Positions 17,611-26,843 of a DNA stretch of 64,000 nucleotides are shown here, piece after piece; positions within the stretch are counted from its first letter, which is position 1, and the number at the start of each line of letters is the position of its first letter. The notes under the pieces were generated by a model, which ran no database searches, had not been told where the DNA came from, and saw only the letters and a program-made list of their open reading frames with translations. The position numbers were made by a program, and so were the translations under genes. The stretch comes from DATFVA01 sp963764235 (lineage in GTDB: Bacteria; Bacteroidota; Ignavibacteria; Ignavibacteriales; Ignavibacteriaceae), in NCBI GenBank assembly GCA_963764235.1, contig CAVXRO010000011.1:62001-126000 (forward strand), written 5' to 3'.

Positions 17611-17918
17611 GGAACCTCCATATTTTTTTCATAATCATAATGCAAAATAGCAGAAGTATCATAACTACACGTTGTTTTGATCACACCAGGCAAACTGAAG
17701 TGCAATCCCAGCGCCTTTCAATCCTTTATTAAGGGATGGAACTCAGCGGTCCGTCGAAATGTATTAATTCCTGAAATCTGCAGAAACAGTTCAGTTGGGA
17801 GGTATTAACAATATGTTAATATAGACTTAACAATTCCTTAACATCGGATAAGATCTGTTCATATAAATTTGGGGTGTCTAATGAGAGCTATTTAAATAAC
17901 ATTAAGAGAGAAAAAAAA
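17611..17918. other. Intergenic region between ytxH and the phosphate operon
   Basis: This 308-base gap between divergent genes holds the promoter of the ytxH-like gene on the left and the Pho-box-like array and -10 element at 17805-17871 on the right. The leader from about 17878 to 17918 carries only a weak AGAGAG ribosome site. No small gene or RNA was recognised in the remaining part (17640-17800). Confidence 0.6.
17805..17871 (+). promoter_or_regulatory. Pho-box-like array of four TTAACA repeats with a TAnnTTTG -10 element
   Basis: TTAACA (17805), TTAATA (17816), TTAACA (17827) and TTAACA (17838) are spaced exactly 11 bp apart. This is the repeat unit and spacing of PhoP/PhoB-type Pho boxes (TTAACA-like direct repeats with 5-bp spacers). 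A TAAATTTG element at 17864-17871, fitting the Bacteroidota -10 consensus TAnnTTTG, follows 20 bases after the last repeat. The downstream genes are a porin and pstSCAB, so phosphate-starvation activation is the natural reading. Confidence 0.85.
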
Positions 17919-18956
17919 ATGAAAAAAGTACTTTTGCTACTTTTTACTGCCGCGATCTGTTCGGGTATTGCTTCCGCACAGGAAAACAATCCGAAGTTCA
18001 GCGGACTTATGTTCGGCGACTACTTCTATAATATAGATTCACGCGATACTACAAAACAAGATCTCAATGGATTTCAATTCCGCAGGATCTATATAACAAC
18101 TGATTACGCGATTTCCAATAACTTTGATACACGTTTCCGGATGGAAGCTGATCAGTCAGGCGGATCACTTACAGCAGGAGGTAAAGTAGGAGTAATGGTT
18201 AAGGATGTCTGGCTTAGATGGAAGAATATTTTCCAGGGATCTGATTTTATATTCGGACTTTCACCAACACCTGCTTTCGATGTCTCTGAAGCTGCATGGG
18301 GCTACCGTTCTCTTGAAAAAACAATTATGGATTTTAACGGGGTTGTATCTTCCCGCGACCTTGGTGTTGACCTTAAGGGTAAATTCAATGAAGAAGGAAC
18401 TATGAAATACTGGGTTAAGATAGGCAACAATTCGGGAAATGCACCTGAGGTAAATAAGTATAAAAGATTTTACGGACTGCTTCAGTTCATCCCAGTTAAG
18501 AATTTTCAGTTCACTGTGTACGGAGATTATGCATCCAATCCCCAGGTGCTGGATATAACCACAAACGAAATGAAAGCTCACGGTACGGTTACCGGAGCAG
18601 TAATGCTAAACGTTATGGATAAGGATAAATATTCGGTCGGAGTGGAATCATTCTATAGAAGTCAGCAGAACAATTACTATAATGCATCATCCAATTCTCT
18701 GGAATCACAGAGCGGATATGGTGTGTCGGTATGGGCTTGGGTCGGCTTGACGGATGTGGTAAGGATAGTCGGCAGATTTGATACAGTTGACCCTAATACA
18801 GATGCGGATAAAGACGCCCGAAATCTCATTATAGGCGCACTTGATTTCCGTGTCGATAAGAATGTAAGCATTATGCCGAATGTTGAAGCTCTTACCTACC
18901 AGAGTGACGGAGCCAATGATTTAACCGGCAGAGTTACTTTATTTTACCAGTTTTAA
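17919..18956 (+). CDS. Outer-membrane porin, likely phosphate-selective (OprO/OprP-like)
   Basis: The protein has 345 residues from the ATG at 17919; the 15-codon extension to 17874 runs into the promoter and is rejected. It has a signal peptide ('SGIASA', about 1-20) and then an all-beta protein with alternating aromatic strands, ending 'TGRVTLFYQF' with a terminal Phe as in outer-membrane barrels. It resembles phosphate-selective porins. First gene behind the Pho-box-like array and 33 bases ahead of pstS, which supports a role in phosphate entry. Selectivity itself cannot be read from sequence. Confidence 0.83.
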   Translation: MKKVLLLLFTAAICSGIASAQENNPKFSGLMFGDYFYNIDSRDTTKQDLNGFQFRRIYITTDYAISNNFDTRFRMEADQSGGSLTAGGKVGVMVKDVWLRWKNIFQGSDFIFGLSPTPAFDVSEAAWGYRSLEKTIMDFNGVVSSRDLGVDLKGKFNEEGTMKYWVKIGNNSGNAPEVNKYKRFYGLLQFIPVKNFQFTVYGDYASNPQVLDITTNEMKAHGTVTGAVMLNVMDKDKYSVGVESFYRSQQNNYYNASSNSLESQSGYGVSVWAWVGLTDVVRIVGRFDTVDPNTDADKDARNLIIGALDFRVDKNVSIMPNVEALTYQSDGANDLTGRVTLFYQF

Positions 18957-18989
18957 GACGAAACAGAATTATTAATAAAGGAGAAAAAA

Positions 18990-20021
18990 ATGAAAATAAA
19001 AATATGGACGCTGATAATTGCTATGATAGCAGGATTATCTTCCATAACTACTGCACAGCTGAAGATGAATGGTGCAGGCGCTACTTTCCCATATGTAATT
19101 TATTCAAAATGGTTCGATGTTTATCATCAGAAAACAGGAATAGAATTCAATTACCAGTCGATTGGAAGCGGCGGCGGAATAAAACAGGTTATTGAGGGCA
19201 CGGTTGACTTCGGAGCTTCGGATGCGCCGATGACTGAAGAGCAGATGCAGCAAGTTAAAAAGAAACAGGGTACAGAGATACTTCACATACCGACCGTGAT
19301 GGGAGCAGTTGTTATCACATATAACCTGCCGTCTGTAGGTAAAGGGTTGAAACTTACCCCGGAGGTTCTATCGGGCATCTATCTTGGCAAAATCACAAAG
19401 TGGAATGATTCAAAAATCACCTCCATCAACCAGGGTAAGAAGCTTCCGGATGAGGCAATCTTTGTTACTCACCGTTCAGATGGAAGCGGAACGACAAATA
19501 TTTTTACAGGTTACCTTACTAAGGTAAGTGATACCTGGAAAAGCAAAGTGGGTCAGGGCACCGCGGTCAACTGGCCTGCAGGACTGGGTGGAAAAGGTAA
19601 TGAAGGTGTAGCCGGACTAGTTAAACAGACAGAAGGATCGATCGGCTACGTAGAGCTTGCCTATGCAGAACAAAATAACCTCCCTTACGCTTCGCTTAAA
19701 AATAAAGCAGGAAATTTTGTAATGCCTACATTTGATGCTGTGTCTGCTGCCGCGGCAGGTTTTAAAGACAAAATGCCTGAGGATTTAAGGGTTGAGATAA
19801 CAAATGCTGACGGTAAAGACTCATGGCCTATTTCAGGTTTCACCTGGCTGCTTATCTATAAAGATATGAAGAACAAACAGAAAGCACAGGCTATCGTTAA
19901 TTTCTTAAAATGGGCTGTTTCAGATGGCGAAAAATATGCAAAAGACTTATATTATGCACCTCTTCCCCCGGAAGTTGTTAAACTGGATTTAAAGAAAATT
20001 GATGAAATATCCACTAAGTAA
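18990..20021 (+). CDS. pstS: Phosphate ABC transporter substrate-binding protein PstS
   Basis: The 343-residue protein has a signal peptide (about 1-22) and PstS landmarks: 'GAGATFPYVIYSKWF', 'YQSIGSGGGI', 'FGASDAPMT', 'HRSDGSGTTNIF' and 'EGSIGYVELAYA'. The serine/arginine/aspartate residues in these motifs bind phosphate in known PstS structures. GGAGAAAAAA precedes the ATG. It feeds PstCA in the inner membrane. The last base of its stop is the first base of the pstC start, so the genes are coupled. Confidence 0.96.
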   Translation: MKIKIWTLIIAMIAGLSSITTAQLKMNGAGATFPYVIYSKWFDVYHQKTGIEFNYQSIGSGGGIKQVIEGTVDFGASDAPMTEEQMQQVKKKQGTEILHIPTVMGAVVITYNLPSVGKGLKLTPEVLSGIYLGKITKWNDSKITSINQGKKLPDEAIFVTHRSDGSGTTNIFTGYLTKVSDTWKSKVGQGTAVNWPAGLGGKGNEGVAGLVKQTEGSIGYVELAYAEQNNLPYASLKNKAGNFVMPTFDAVSAAAAGFKDKMPEDLRVEITNADGKDSWPISGFTWLLIYKDMKNKQKAQAIVNFLKWAVSDGEKYAKDLYYAPLPPEVVKLDLKKIDEISTK

Positions 20022-21037
20022 TGCCCTTTAAGAAGACAGATTACCGAAACGAAAAATTACAGCAGGCTGATGGAGCAAAAGGTTCATCCCCTGCTGTTTC
20101 CTTTTTTAAATTTAGATCACGGGGACGAAATCCCGGGGATTTTATTTTTCAGAACATAACCCGTTTTTTTGCATTCCTCCTGCTTTCTCTTGTATTGATA
20201 ATGGTTTATGAAATGCTGCGCGAATCTATACCGTCGATAGATAAATTCGGCTGGGGATTCATAACCAGTCAGACCTGGGATCCCGTACAGGATGAATTTG
20301 GAGCCCTTCCGTTCATCTTCGGAACACTCTATTCATCTTTAATAGCACTGATCATAGCTCTGCCTCTGAGTGTAGGAATTGCAATATTTTTATCAGAGTT
20401 TGCACCAAAATGGCTTGAACAGCCGATGTCGCTTCTCGTTGAACTTCTGGCCGCAATTCCAAGTATTGTTTATGGTCTATTTGGAATATTCGTAATGACG
20501 CCCTGGCTGAGGAAAACTGTTGAGCCTTTCCTTGGGGATCACCTTGGATTCATCTTTCTGTTTCAGGGCCCACCGTATGGGTTAGGAATGCTGGCCGCGG
20601 CATTGATACTTACTATTATGATCCTGCCTATTATTACATCAATATCACGGGATATCATGAAATCTATTCCCGATACACAGAGAGAGGCTGCATTTGCACT
20701 TGGTGCCACCAGATGGGAGGTTGTGAGAGTAGTACTTACCGGGGCAAAATCGGGCATACTGGGTGCAACCCTGCTCGGTCTGGGAAGAGCAGTGGGAGAG
20801 ACAATGGCAGTTACCATGGTTATAGGTAATCGTCCCGATATTTCGTTATCTCTGTTTGCACCGGGTCATACAATGGCAAGTGTTCTCGCAAATGAGTTTA
20901 CGGAAGCCACCAGTGATTTATACGTAAGTTCATTGATTGAAATAGCACTGCTTCTTTTTGTTATGACAGTAATCCTTAATGCCGTAGCAAGGCTTATTGT
21001 TTGGAGCGTAACCAAAAAATATTACAGACCTTCATGA
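20021..21037 (+). CDS. pstC: Phosphate ABC transporter permease PstC
   Basis: The 338-residue protein has a polar N-terminal extension of about 45 residues and then six helices. PstC landmarks include 'WDPVQDEFGALPFIFGT', 'AAIPSIVYGLFG' and the cytoplasmic EAA-type loop 'REAAFALGATRWEVV'. It forms the channel with PstA. Coupled at both ends: 1-base overlap with pstS and ATGA overlap with pstA. Confidence 0.96.
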   Translation: MPFKKTDYRNEKLQQADGAKGSSPAVSFFKFRSRGRNPGDFIFQNITRFFAFLLLSLVLIMVYEMLRESIPSIDKFGWGFITSQTWDPVQDEFGALPFIFGTLYSSLIALIIALPLSVGIAIFLSEFAPKWLEQPMSLLVELLAAIPSIVYGLFGIFVMTPWLRKTVEPFLGDHLGFIFLFQGPPYGLGMLAAALILTIMILPIITSISRDIMKSIPDTQREAAFALGATRWEVVRVVLTGAKSGILGATLLGLGRAVGETMAVTMVIGNRPDISLSLFAPGHTMASVLANEFTEATSDLYVSSLIEIALLLFVMTVILNAVARLIVWSVTKKYYRPS

Positions 21038-21888
21038 AGAATTCGGGAAAAACATATTACCTCTGGAGAAGAATTAAAAGTTCCATAATGGTAACTCTCA
21101 CCGTTCTTTGCTTTTTTATTGCTGTTATTCCCCTTTTCTTAATTCTATTCTATACCATTTCGCAGGGAATCTCATCCATTAACTGGGATTTCTTCACGAA
21201 GATGCCTAAACCTGCGGGTGAAGCGGGCGGCGGAATGGCAAATGCTCTCGTCGGTACAGGAATATTGATAGGTCTGGCCAGCGCCTTAGGTTTACCCGTC
21301 GGAATTCTGTCAGGAATTTATCTGTCGGAAAACAGCAAATCCTGGTTCGCAAAAACTGTACGATTCCTTACCGAGGTTCTTAATGGAATTCCTTCTATCG
21401 TAATCGGCGTGGTGGCATATATAATAGTCGTTTTACCAATGGGAAGATTTTCAGCGTTAGCCGGCGGATTTGCACTGGGCATACTTATGATGCCCCTGGT
21501 AACCCGTACTACCGAGGAAATGATGAACCTCATTCCTCATTCTTATCGTGAGGCTGCCCTGGGACTGGGAATACCAAGATGGAAAACAACATTGTTTATC
21601 GTCCTCCCGGCTGCATTTAAGGGGATCTTCACCGGCATCCTGTTATCGATTGCAAGAGTTGCGGGTGAGACAGCACCGCTGTTATTTACCGCACTGGGAA
21701 ACAGGTTCTGGTCGACCCAGCTGGATCAGCCTATAGCCTCACTTACGGTTTTTATCTATGATTATGCTAAGGCTCCGTTCGAGGATTGGAACAGGCAGGC
21801 CTGGGCTGCGGCTTTCGTATTAATTATTATAGTTTCGGTGATAAATATTCTGTTCAGACTTGCAACCCGCAGAAGAAATTATGCATAA
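21034..21888 (+). CDS. pstA: Phosphate ABC transporter permease PstA
   Basis: The protein has 284 residues from the ATG at 21034, which overlaps the pstC stop as ATGA; an in-frame TTG at 21001 is unlikely. It has six helices and the conserved 'GIPSIVIGVVAY' and EAA loop 'REAALGLGIPRWKT'. It pairs with PstC as the membrane part of the high-affinity phosphate importer. Three bases separate its stop from pstB. Confidence 0.96.
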   Translation: MKNSGKTYYLWRRIKSSIMVTLTVLCFFIAVIPLFLILFYTISQGISSINWDFFTKMPKPAGEAGGGMANALVGTGILIGLASALGLPVGILSGIYLSENSKSWFAKTVRFLTEVLNGIPSIVIGVVAYIIVVLPMGRFSALAGGFALGILMMPLVTRTTEEMMNLIPHSYREAALGLGIPRWKTTLFIVLPAAFKGIFTGILLSIARVAGETAPLLFTALGNRFWSTQLDQPIASLTVFIYDYAKAPFEDWNRQAWAAAFVLIIIVSVINILFRLATRRRNYA

Positions 21889-21891
21889 ATA

Positions 21892-22710
21892 ATGAATGAT
21901 CTGATGGATAATACAAATCCAGATATTGTGGAAAGTACACAAAAGGTTTCTGATTCTTCCGGAAAAATCCGGATGGAGACGCAGAACCTTAACGCTTATT
22001 TTTCAAAGGTACAGGCATTAAAAGATATTTCACTGACCATCCCGAAGAATAAAATTCTCGCTATAATCGGACCTTCAGGATGCGGCAAATCAACTTTCCT
22101 CCGGTGCCTGAACAGGATGCATGAAGAAGCCGGCGGCACTATAAAAGGCCGGGTGCTTATTGACGGGGAGAGCGTGATGGATCATGACCCGGTATGGCTC
22201 AGAAAGAAGGTTGGAATGATCTTTCAAAAGCCGAATCCTTTTCCGACCATGTCAATTGCAGATAATGTGACGGCAGGACTAAGGCTGAACGGATTCCACA
22301 ACCGGAAAAAACTTAATGAAATAGTTGAGAAAAGTCTTAAACAGGCCGCTCTATGGGATGAAGTGAAAGATATTCTCAAACATCCCGGCTCCGCAATATC
22401 GGGAGGCCAGCAGCAGAGGCTCTGTATAGCAAGGACTCTTGCCGTTGAGCCGGAAGTGATTCTGATGGATGAACCGGCAAGTGCACTTGACCCCATTTCA
22501 ACCGCGAAAATAGAAGAATTGATGTTCGAGTTGAAACAGAATTACACGATTATTGTTGTTACCCATAATATGCAGCAGGCTGCAAGGGTAAGTGATCATA
22601 CGGCTTTCTTCTACATGGGTGAGCTTATAGAACACGACAAGACCAGCAGGATCTTCACAAATCCCTCGAAGAAACAGACTGAAGATTATGTAACCGGAAG
22701 ATTCGGCTGA
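21892..22710 (+). CDS. pstB: Phosphate ABC transporter ATP-binding protein PstB (copy 1)
   Basis: The 272-residue ATPase has Walker A 'GPSGCGKS' (60-67), the PstB-typical 'RCLNRM', signature 'SGGQQQR' (170-176) and Walker B 'ILMDEPASALDP'. An extra 25-30 polar residues precede the ATPase core. It powers PstCA. A second, shorter PstB is encoded at 28.3-29.0 kb in the phn operon. This operon ends here without phoU; the only phoU in the window is in the other operon. Confidence 0.96.
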   Translation: MNDLMDNTNPDIVESTQKVSDSSGKIRMETQNLNAYFSKVQALKDISLTIPKNKILAIIGPSGCGKSTFLRCLNRMHEEAGGTIKGRVLIDGESVMDHDPVWLRKKVGMIFQKPNPFPTMSIADNVTAGLRLNGFHNRKKLNEIVEKSLKQAALWDEVKDILKHPGSAISGGQQQRLCIARTLAVEPEVILMDEPASALDPISTAKIEELMFELKQNYTIIVVTHNMQQAARVSDHTAFFYMGELIEHDKTSRIFTNPSKKQTEDYVTGRFG

Positions 22711-22716
22711 TCCGGA

Positions 22717-23430
22717 CTATCTAACTGCACCCAGGGAAAGAGCGAGAAAACCGAAAGCACCGAAAACAAAATGGATGATTATTGAGATTGTGGTATTCTT
22801 TCTGAGCTGTACAATAGCCGGCAGTATAAAAAATATTGGTGTTGCAGAAAGCATAAGGTCAAATCCCATTGGAATATGAAACCCTGCCCAGAATAGACCG
22901 TGAACCAGCCAGGTCCATCTTCCGTTAAGCAGTTCCTGCCTTGGCTGTATATATCCCCTCCAAAGGAATTCCTCTCCAAATATATTAAAGAAGAAAAACA
23001 ATGGCCATACATACAGTATGCACATGTATCCTTCTTTCAGGGGCATATTCTTAAAAAAGAAAGGAGCAGCATCTATATTTATCATCGGAAGAAGAATTTT
23101 AGCTATGAGGAAGGATGTTAATGAGAGGAAGATAAAACCTCCTATCGTCCACATAGTATCAGCCAGGGAAAGCTTTCTTACCCTCATCCTTTTTAAGAGA
23201 TCCGAAAACTTAAAGGAGCCGGCGTCTTTTCCGCTCAGCCATAGGGCACCGAAGAACATAGGGACAAGAACCAGCAGCCCTACAGAAAGGAAATAGCAGA
23301 TCTCAATGGGGAATCCGGAGTATTTATAAGAGAGCGGAATTGCAGCCCCGCAGGCAATTTCATTAAGTAATGTGGGAACACCGAACAGCAATACCAGCTG
23401 CGGCCAGGTTATCGGTTTAATCTGGTTCAT
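22717..23430 (-). CDS. CPBP family intramembrane metalloprotease (CAAX protease/Abi)
   Basis: The 237-residue protein is mostly hydrophobic with about seven to eight helices. The family motifs are present: 'FGEEFLWRGYIQ' (EExxxR), 'HGLFWAGFH' and a late 'IIHFVFGA'. The family includes CAAX-type proteases and bacteriocin-immunity or membrane-protein-processing enzymes; the substrate is unknown. It is convergent with pstB, with six bases between the stops. Confidence 0.9.
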   Translation of the reverse strand: MNQIKPITWPQLVLLFGVPTLLNEIACGAAIPLSYKYSGFPIEICYFLSVGLLVLVPMFFGALWLSGKDAGSFKFSDLLKRMRVRKLSLADTMWTIGGFIFLSLTSFLIAKILLPMINIDAAPFFFKNMPLKEGYMCILYVWPLFFFFNIFGEEFLWRGYIQPRQELLNGRWTWLVHGLFWAGFHIPMGFDLMLSATPIFFILPAIVQLRKNTTISIIIHFVFGAFGFLALSLGAVR

Positions 23431-23519
23431 AATAAGTCTGGATTTTTAATTATGATGTGTAATGACTGGAAAAATATTATTTTTACTTCAGAAAATATAA
23501 TGATTTTGCACATTTGCTA

Positions 23520-24023
23520 ATGCATAAAGTATTTAAATACATTACCTCTTTTTGCCTGCTGACCTTGGTAGTCACGCATGGGATAATTCAGTTTGGGATG
23601 TTTGAATTCTTTCGCGCTGATTTCAGGGCGGAGGCGGCCAGACTGATTGGGGAAGGAGTTCCTGAAAACGGACAGGTAGTATTTAGTTTTGAAACGGCAG
23701 AATTTGAAAACCGGACATCAAAATTTGAATGGAAAAATGATGAGGAGTTCCGTTTCGAAGGAAAGTTATACGATGTAATACGTACGGAAGCCAGGGGAGA
23801 TTCAGTCTTTATTTTTTGCCTTTATGATGAAGCCGATACAAAGCTTTATTCAGTTCTCGACAATATCATTGAAGATGATAAAGATGACCCGGAAGAAACT
23901 GAGGGAACAGGCGTCTTTTTGAGTCATTATTATTATTGTGAAAATTTCGATTATAATCTGAACAGGCCGGGAGCTGATGATAAAATTTTTATCAGCCCTG
24001 AATATAAATCTCCTCGACGGTGA
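23520..24023 (+). CDS. Small membrane-anchored protein paired with a TonB receptor (family copy 2)
   Basis: The protein has 167 residues from the ATG at 23520; an in-frame TTG lies two codons upstream. It has an N-terminal helix (about 5-28), a beta core with 'FEWKNDEEFRFEGKLYDVI' and 'IFCLYDEADTKL', an acidic stretch and a C-terminus ending 'SPEYKSPRR'. The core aligns with the 179-residue protein at 10.2-10.7 kb. Like that one, it lies directly upstream, on the same strand, of a TonB-receptor gene (130 bases). The shared context is the main clue; function unknown. Confidence 0.72.
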   Translation: MHKVFKYITSFCLLTLVVTHGIIQFGMFEFFRADFRAEAARLIGEGVPENGQVVFSFETAEFENRTSKFEWKNDEEFRFEGKLYDVIRTEARGDSVFIFCLYDEADTKLYSVLDNIIEDDKDDPEETEGTGVFLSHYYYCENFDYNLNRPGADDKIFISPEYKSPRR

Positions 24024-24153
24024 ATACCTTCTAAATACTCCTCCTCCCCGCAACGCCTCATAACTCTCTGTATTAACATATTCTGTACGACAGGACCATA
24101 TTCTGAAGATTTGTGTTCTGCCTATTTCGAACCCTAATACACAGGCATTCATT

Positions 24154-26556
24154 ATGAAATTATTTATTTCGTTACTTTTATTTATTAATATATCATCCTT
24201 TGCACAGATCGTGACCGTAAGAGATCTGTCAACCAATAATCCTATTGAGCTTGTATCGATTTATAACTCGGATCCCAACAGGTCGCTCCTGACAAATTCC
24301 AGCGGTAAAGCTGATATCACAAAACTGGATAAAACCAGGAAAATTGTTTTCAGGATACTCGGCTATGAGAAGCTTGAACTTACTTATAGTGATGTTAAAG
24401 ATAGAAATTTCGATATATATATGAAGGCTACCACTATCTCACTCGATAATGTAGTAGTAACCACAAACAGGTGGGAGGAAAATAAAAGTAATATTCCGAA
24501 CACGATTAAGGTTGTAAGTCCCAGGGATGTTGACTTCCAGAATCCGCAGACTACTGCCGATATGCTGGGTATGTCGGGCAACGTTTTCATCCAGAAAAGT
24601 CAGCTTGGCGGCGGGAGCCCTATGATAAGAGGATTCTCCACCAACAGACTTTTAATAGTAGTTGACGGAGTAAGGATGAACACAGCTATTTTCAGAAGCG
24701 GCAATCTGCAGAATGTAATATCGCTTGATGCAAACGCCCTCGACCATACTGAAGTGATCTTCGGACCCGGTTCGGTAATTTACGGCAGCGATGCTATTGC
24801 CGGCGTAATGAGCTTCCATACCCTTTCGCCGCGACTTGCCTATGACGGTTCACCTTCTTTTAATGCGGGCGCGATGACAAGATTTTCTTCCGCAAATATG
24901 GAAAAAACGGGACACATACATTTTAACCTCGGATTCAAAAACCTCGGCTTTTTGTCGAGCCTGACATATACAGATTTCAATGACCTGGTTATGGGAAGCA
25001 ATGGTCCGGATGAATACCTTCGGCCGACATACCAGGAAAGAGTTTATGGAAAGGACAGCGTTTTTGTAAATCTCGATCCGAAAGAGCAAAGGTATTCGGG
25101 ATATAACCAGGTTAATTTTATGCAGAAAGTACTTTTTAGTCCCGTTGATCAGTGGGAACTGGAATACGGTTTTCATTATTCAACCTCATCGGATGTAACG
25201 CGCTACGACAGGCTTCTTCGTCCGAAAGGCAATACCCTGCGATCTGCAGAGTGGTATTATGGCCCTCAGGACTGGATGATGCATTCATTATCCGCCGTTA
25301 ATTATTCACCAAACACAATTTATGATCTTTCAAAAGTTACCGCTGCCTACCAGTTCTTTGAGGAAAGCAGGCACGATAGAAATCTGAATTCAGCAGACAG
25401 GACTAACCGGGTTGAAAAGGTATATGCATATTCATTAAATCTCGATCTGCTGAAAGAACTTACGGATAATTCAAGCTTATATTACGGAGCTGAGGCGGTA
25501 CTTAATAAGGTGGGTTCTTCGGGAACAGCAGAAAATATTCTAACAGGTGTTTCTCTCCCGGATGCTTCCAGATACCCTGACGGAGCAGCCTGGAATTCAT
25601 ACGGAGCGTATGTAACCTATAAAAACCAGTTCAGTCCTCAATACATACTTCAAACCGGTATCCGATATAATTATGTAACCCTTGATGCGAAGTTCGACAC
25701 TACCTATTATCAATTCCCTTTTAAGACAACTGAGATGAGAACGGGAGCTTTTACTGGAAGTGCGGGACTCGTATGGCATCCCCAGAGCGACTGGCAGGTG
25801 AACCTGAATCTATCTACAGGCTTCAGAGCACCTAATGTCGATGACCTCGGAAAAGTATTTGATTCTGAACCCGGTTCCGTAGTTGTTCCGAATCCTGATC
25901 TCAAGCCTGAGTATGCGTACAATGCGGAATTGGGACTGGTAAAGGTGTTCGGTAATTCGGCTGAATTCGATTTAACCGGCTTTTATACTTACCTTGACAA
26001 TGCCCTTGTAAGGCGTGATTTTACATTAAACGGACGCGACAGTATTATGTATGACGGAACCCTTAGCAGAGTTCAGGCTATACAGAATGCTGCCTTCGCG
26101 CATATATGGGGAGTAGAGGCTGATCTGAATATCAACTTTGCCGATTATTTCAATTTCCGGACGCAGTTAAATTATCAGCAGGGAAAAGAGGAAGATGACG
26201 CCGGGAATGTTACACCACTGAGGCACGCCGCTCCCTGGTTCGGAAAAACAGAACTATCCTTTAAGAAAGATAAACTGGGGGCAACAATATACGCGAGTTA
26301 TAATGGTGAAATTGCCTACAGCGATCTGTCCCCTTCCGAGTATGAAAAGGATTACCTGTACGCGAAGGATGCTGATGGGAATATCTATTCGCCGGCATGG
26401 TATACCCTCAACTTAAAGTTGAGCTACAGGCTGTTTGATAATATTGAAGCATACCTTGGAGTTGAAAATATTACAGATCAGCGGTACAGACCATATTCTT
26501 CCGGGATTACGGCTGCAGGAAGGAATTTCATCGGCTCGTTGAGATTTAATATTTAG
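24154..26556 (+). CDS. TonB-dependent receptor, heme/hemoglobin-receptor-like
   Basis: The 800-residue protein has a signal peptide (about 1-18), an N-terminal CarboxypepD_reg-like domain (about 20-95), a TonB box 'DNVVVTT' and a plug with 'GGSPMIRGF', 'RLLIVVDGVRMN' and 'FRSGNLQNVISLD'. The last pattern is typical of heme/hemoglobin receptors in Bacteroidota. The barrel ends in 'GRNFIGSLRFNI'. It would import heme or another iron source. It follows the small membrane-protein gene, probably as an operon. Confidence 0.93.
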   Translation: MKLFISLLLFINISSFAQIVTVRDLSTNNPIELVSIYNSDPNRSLLTNSSGKADITKLDKTRKIVFRILGYEKLELTYSDVKDRNFDIYMKATTISLDNVVVTTNRWEENKSNIPNTIKVVSPRDVDFQNPQTTADMLGMSGNVFIQKSQLGGGSPMIRGFSTNRLLIVVDGVRMNTAIFRSGNLQNVISLDANALDHTEVIFGPGSVIYGSDAIAGVMSFHTLSPRLAYDGSPSFNAGAMTRFSSANMEKTGHIHFNLGFKNLGFLSSLTYTDFNDLVMGSNGPDEYLRPTYQERVYGKDSVFVNLDPKEQRYSGYNQVNFMQKVLFSPVDQWELEYGFHYSTSSDVTRYDRLLRPKGNTLRSAEWYYGPQDWMMHSLSAVNYSPNTIYDLSKVTAAYQFFEESRHDRNLNSADRTNRVEKVYAYSLNLDLLKELTDNSSLYYGAEAVLNKVGSSGTAENILTGVSLPDASRYPDGAAWNSYGAYVTYKNQFSPQYILQTGIRYNYVTLDAKFDTTYYQFPFKTTEMRTGAFTGSAGLVWHPQSDWQVNLNLSTGFRAPNVDDLGKVFDSEPGSVVVPNPDLKPEYAYNAELGLVKVFGNSAEFDLTGFYTYLDNALVRRDFTLNGRDSIMYDGTLSRVQAIQNAAFAHIWGVEADLNINFADYFNFRTQLNYQQGKEEDDAGNVTPLRHAAPWFGKTELSFKKDKLGATIYASYNGEIAYSDLSPSEYEKDYLYAKDADGNIYSPAWYTLNLKLSYRLFDNIEAYLGVENITDQRYRPYSSGITAAGRNFIGSLRFNI

Positions 26557-26561
26557 GATGT

Positions 26562-26632
26562 ACTTTCTTCCAGTAAGAAAGTCCGTGTTAACACCGGTCT
26601 CCCGGTTATCGGGAGTTCGCTCCGCGGGAGAC
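26562..26632 (+). repeat. Two adjacent inverted repeats after the TonB receptor gene
   Basis: The first hairpin is ACTTTCTT / AAGAAAGT around CCAGT (26562-26582), six bases after the stop. The second has outer arms GTCTCCCG (26597-26604) and CGGGAGAC (26625-26632), with an inner GGAG-TTCG-CTCC hairpin; an alternative pairing CTCCCG / CGGGAG also exists. Neither is followed by a strong T-run. They may act in 3'-end formation or be a REP-like palindromic unit. Confidence 0.5.
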
Positions 26633-26689
26633 TGGCGCGTTTGTTCAACCCAATCTGGGTCTGGAATAGCTATTAAAATATTCAACAGT

Positions 26690-26843
26690 ATGACAAAATG
26701 GCAGACGACTTATTTATGCAGTATTTGTCCAGTAGTAATAGCGTATTTATAAGCCTGTTGCACTCAAAATGAGACACTTCAAAAATAGCTAAAATACGCA
26801 TTTTTCTACTGTTGAAAGTTTACACAGTGTGACAAAATGGCAG
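26690..26843. repeat. Dispersed intergenic repeat, copy A
   Basis: Three motifs with a shared CAAAATG core stand at regular spacing: ATGACAAAATGGCAGAC (26690-26706), CTCAAAATGAGACA (26763-26776) and GTGACAAAATGGCAG (26829-26843). The distances between cores are 69 and 66 bp. The stretch between the second and third motifs (with 'AATACGCATTTTT' and 'TGTTGAAAG') aligns with the copy at 61.67-61.82 kb. Each core is a near-dyad (TGACA-AAA-TGGCA; CTCA-AAA-TGAG). Confidence 0.65.

Noticed and set aside
26690..26843. Sigma-54 promoters, because of repeated TGGCA.
   Set aside because: The TGGCA boxes are not followed by GC at the fixed distance needed for -24/-12 promoters in any of the five copies.
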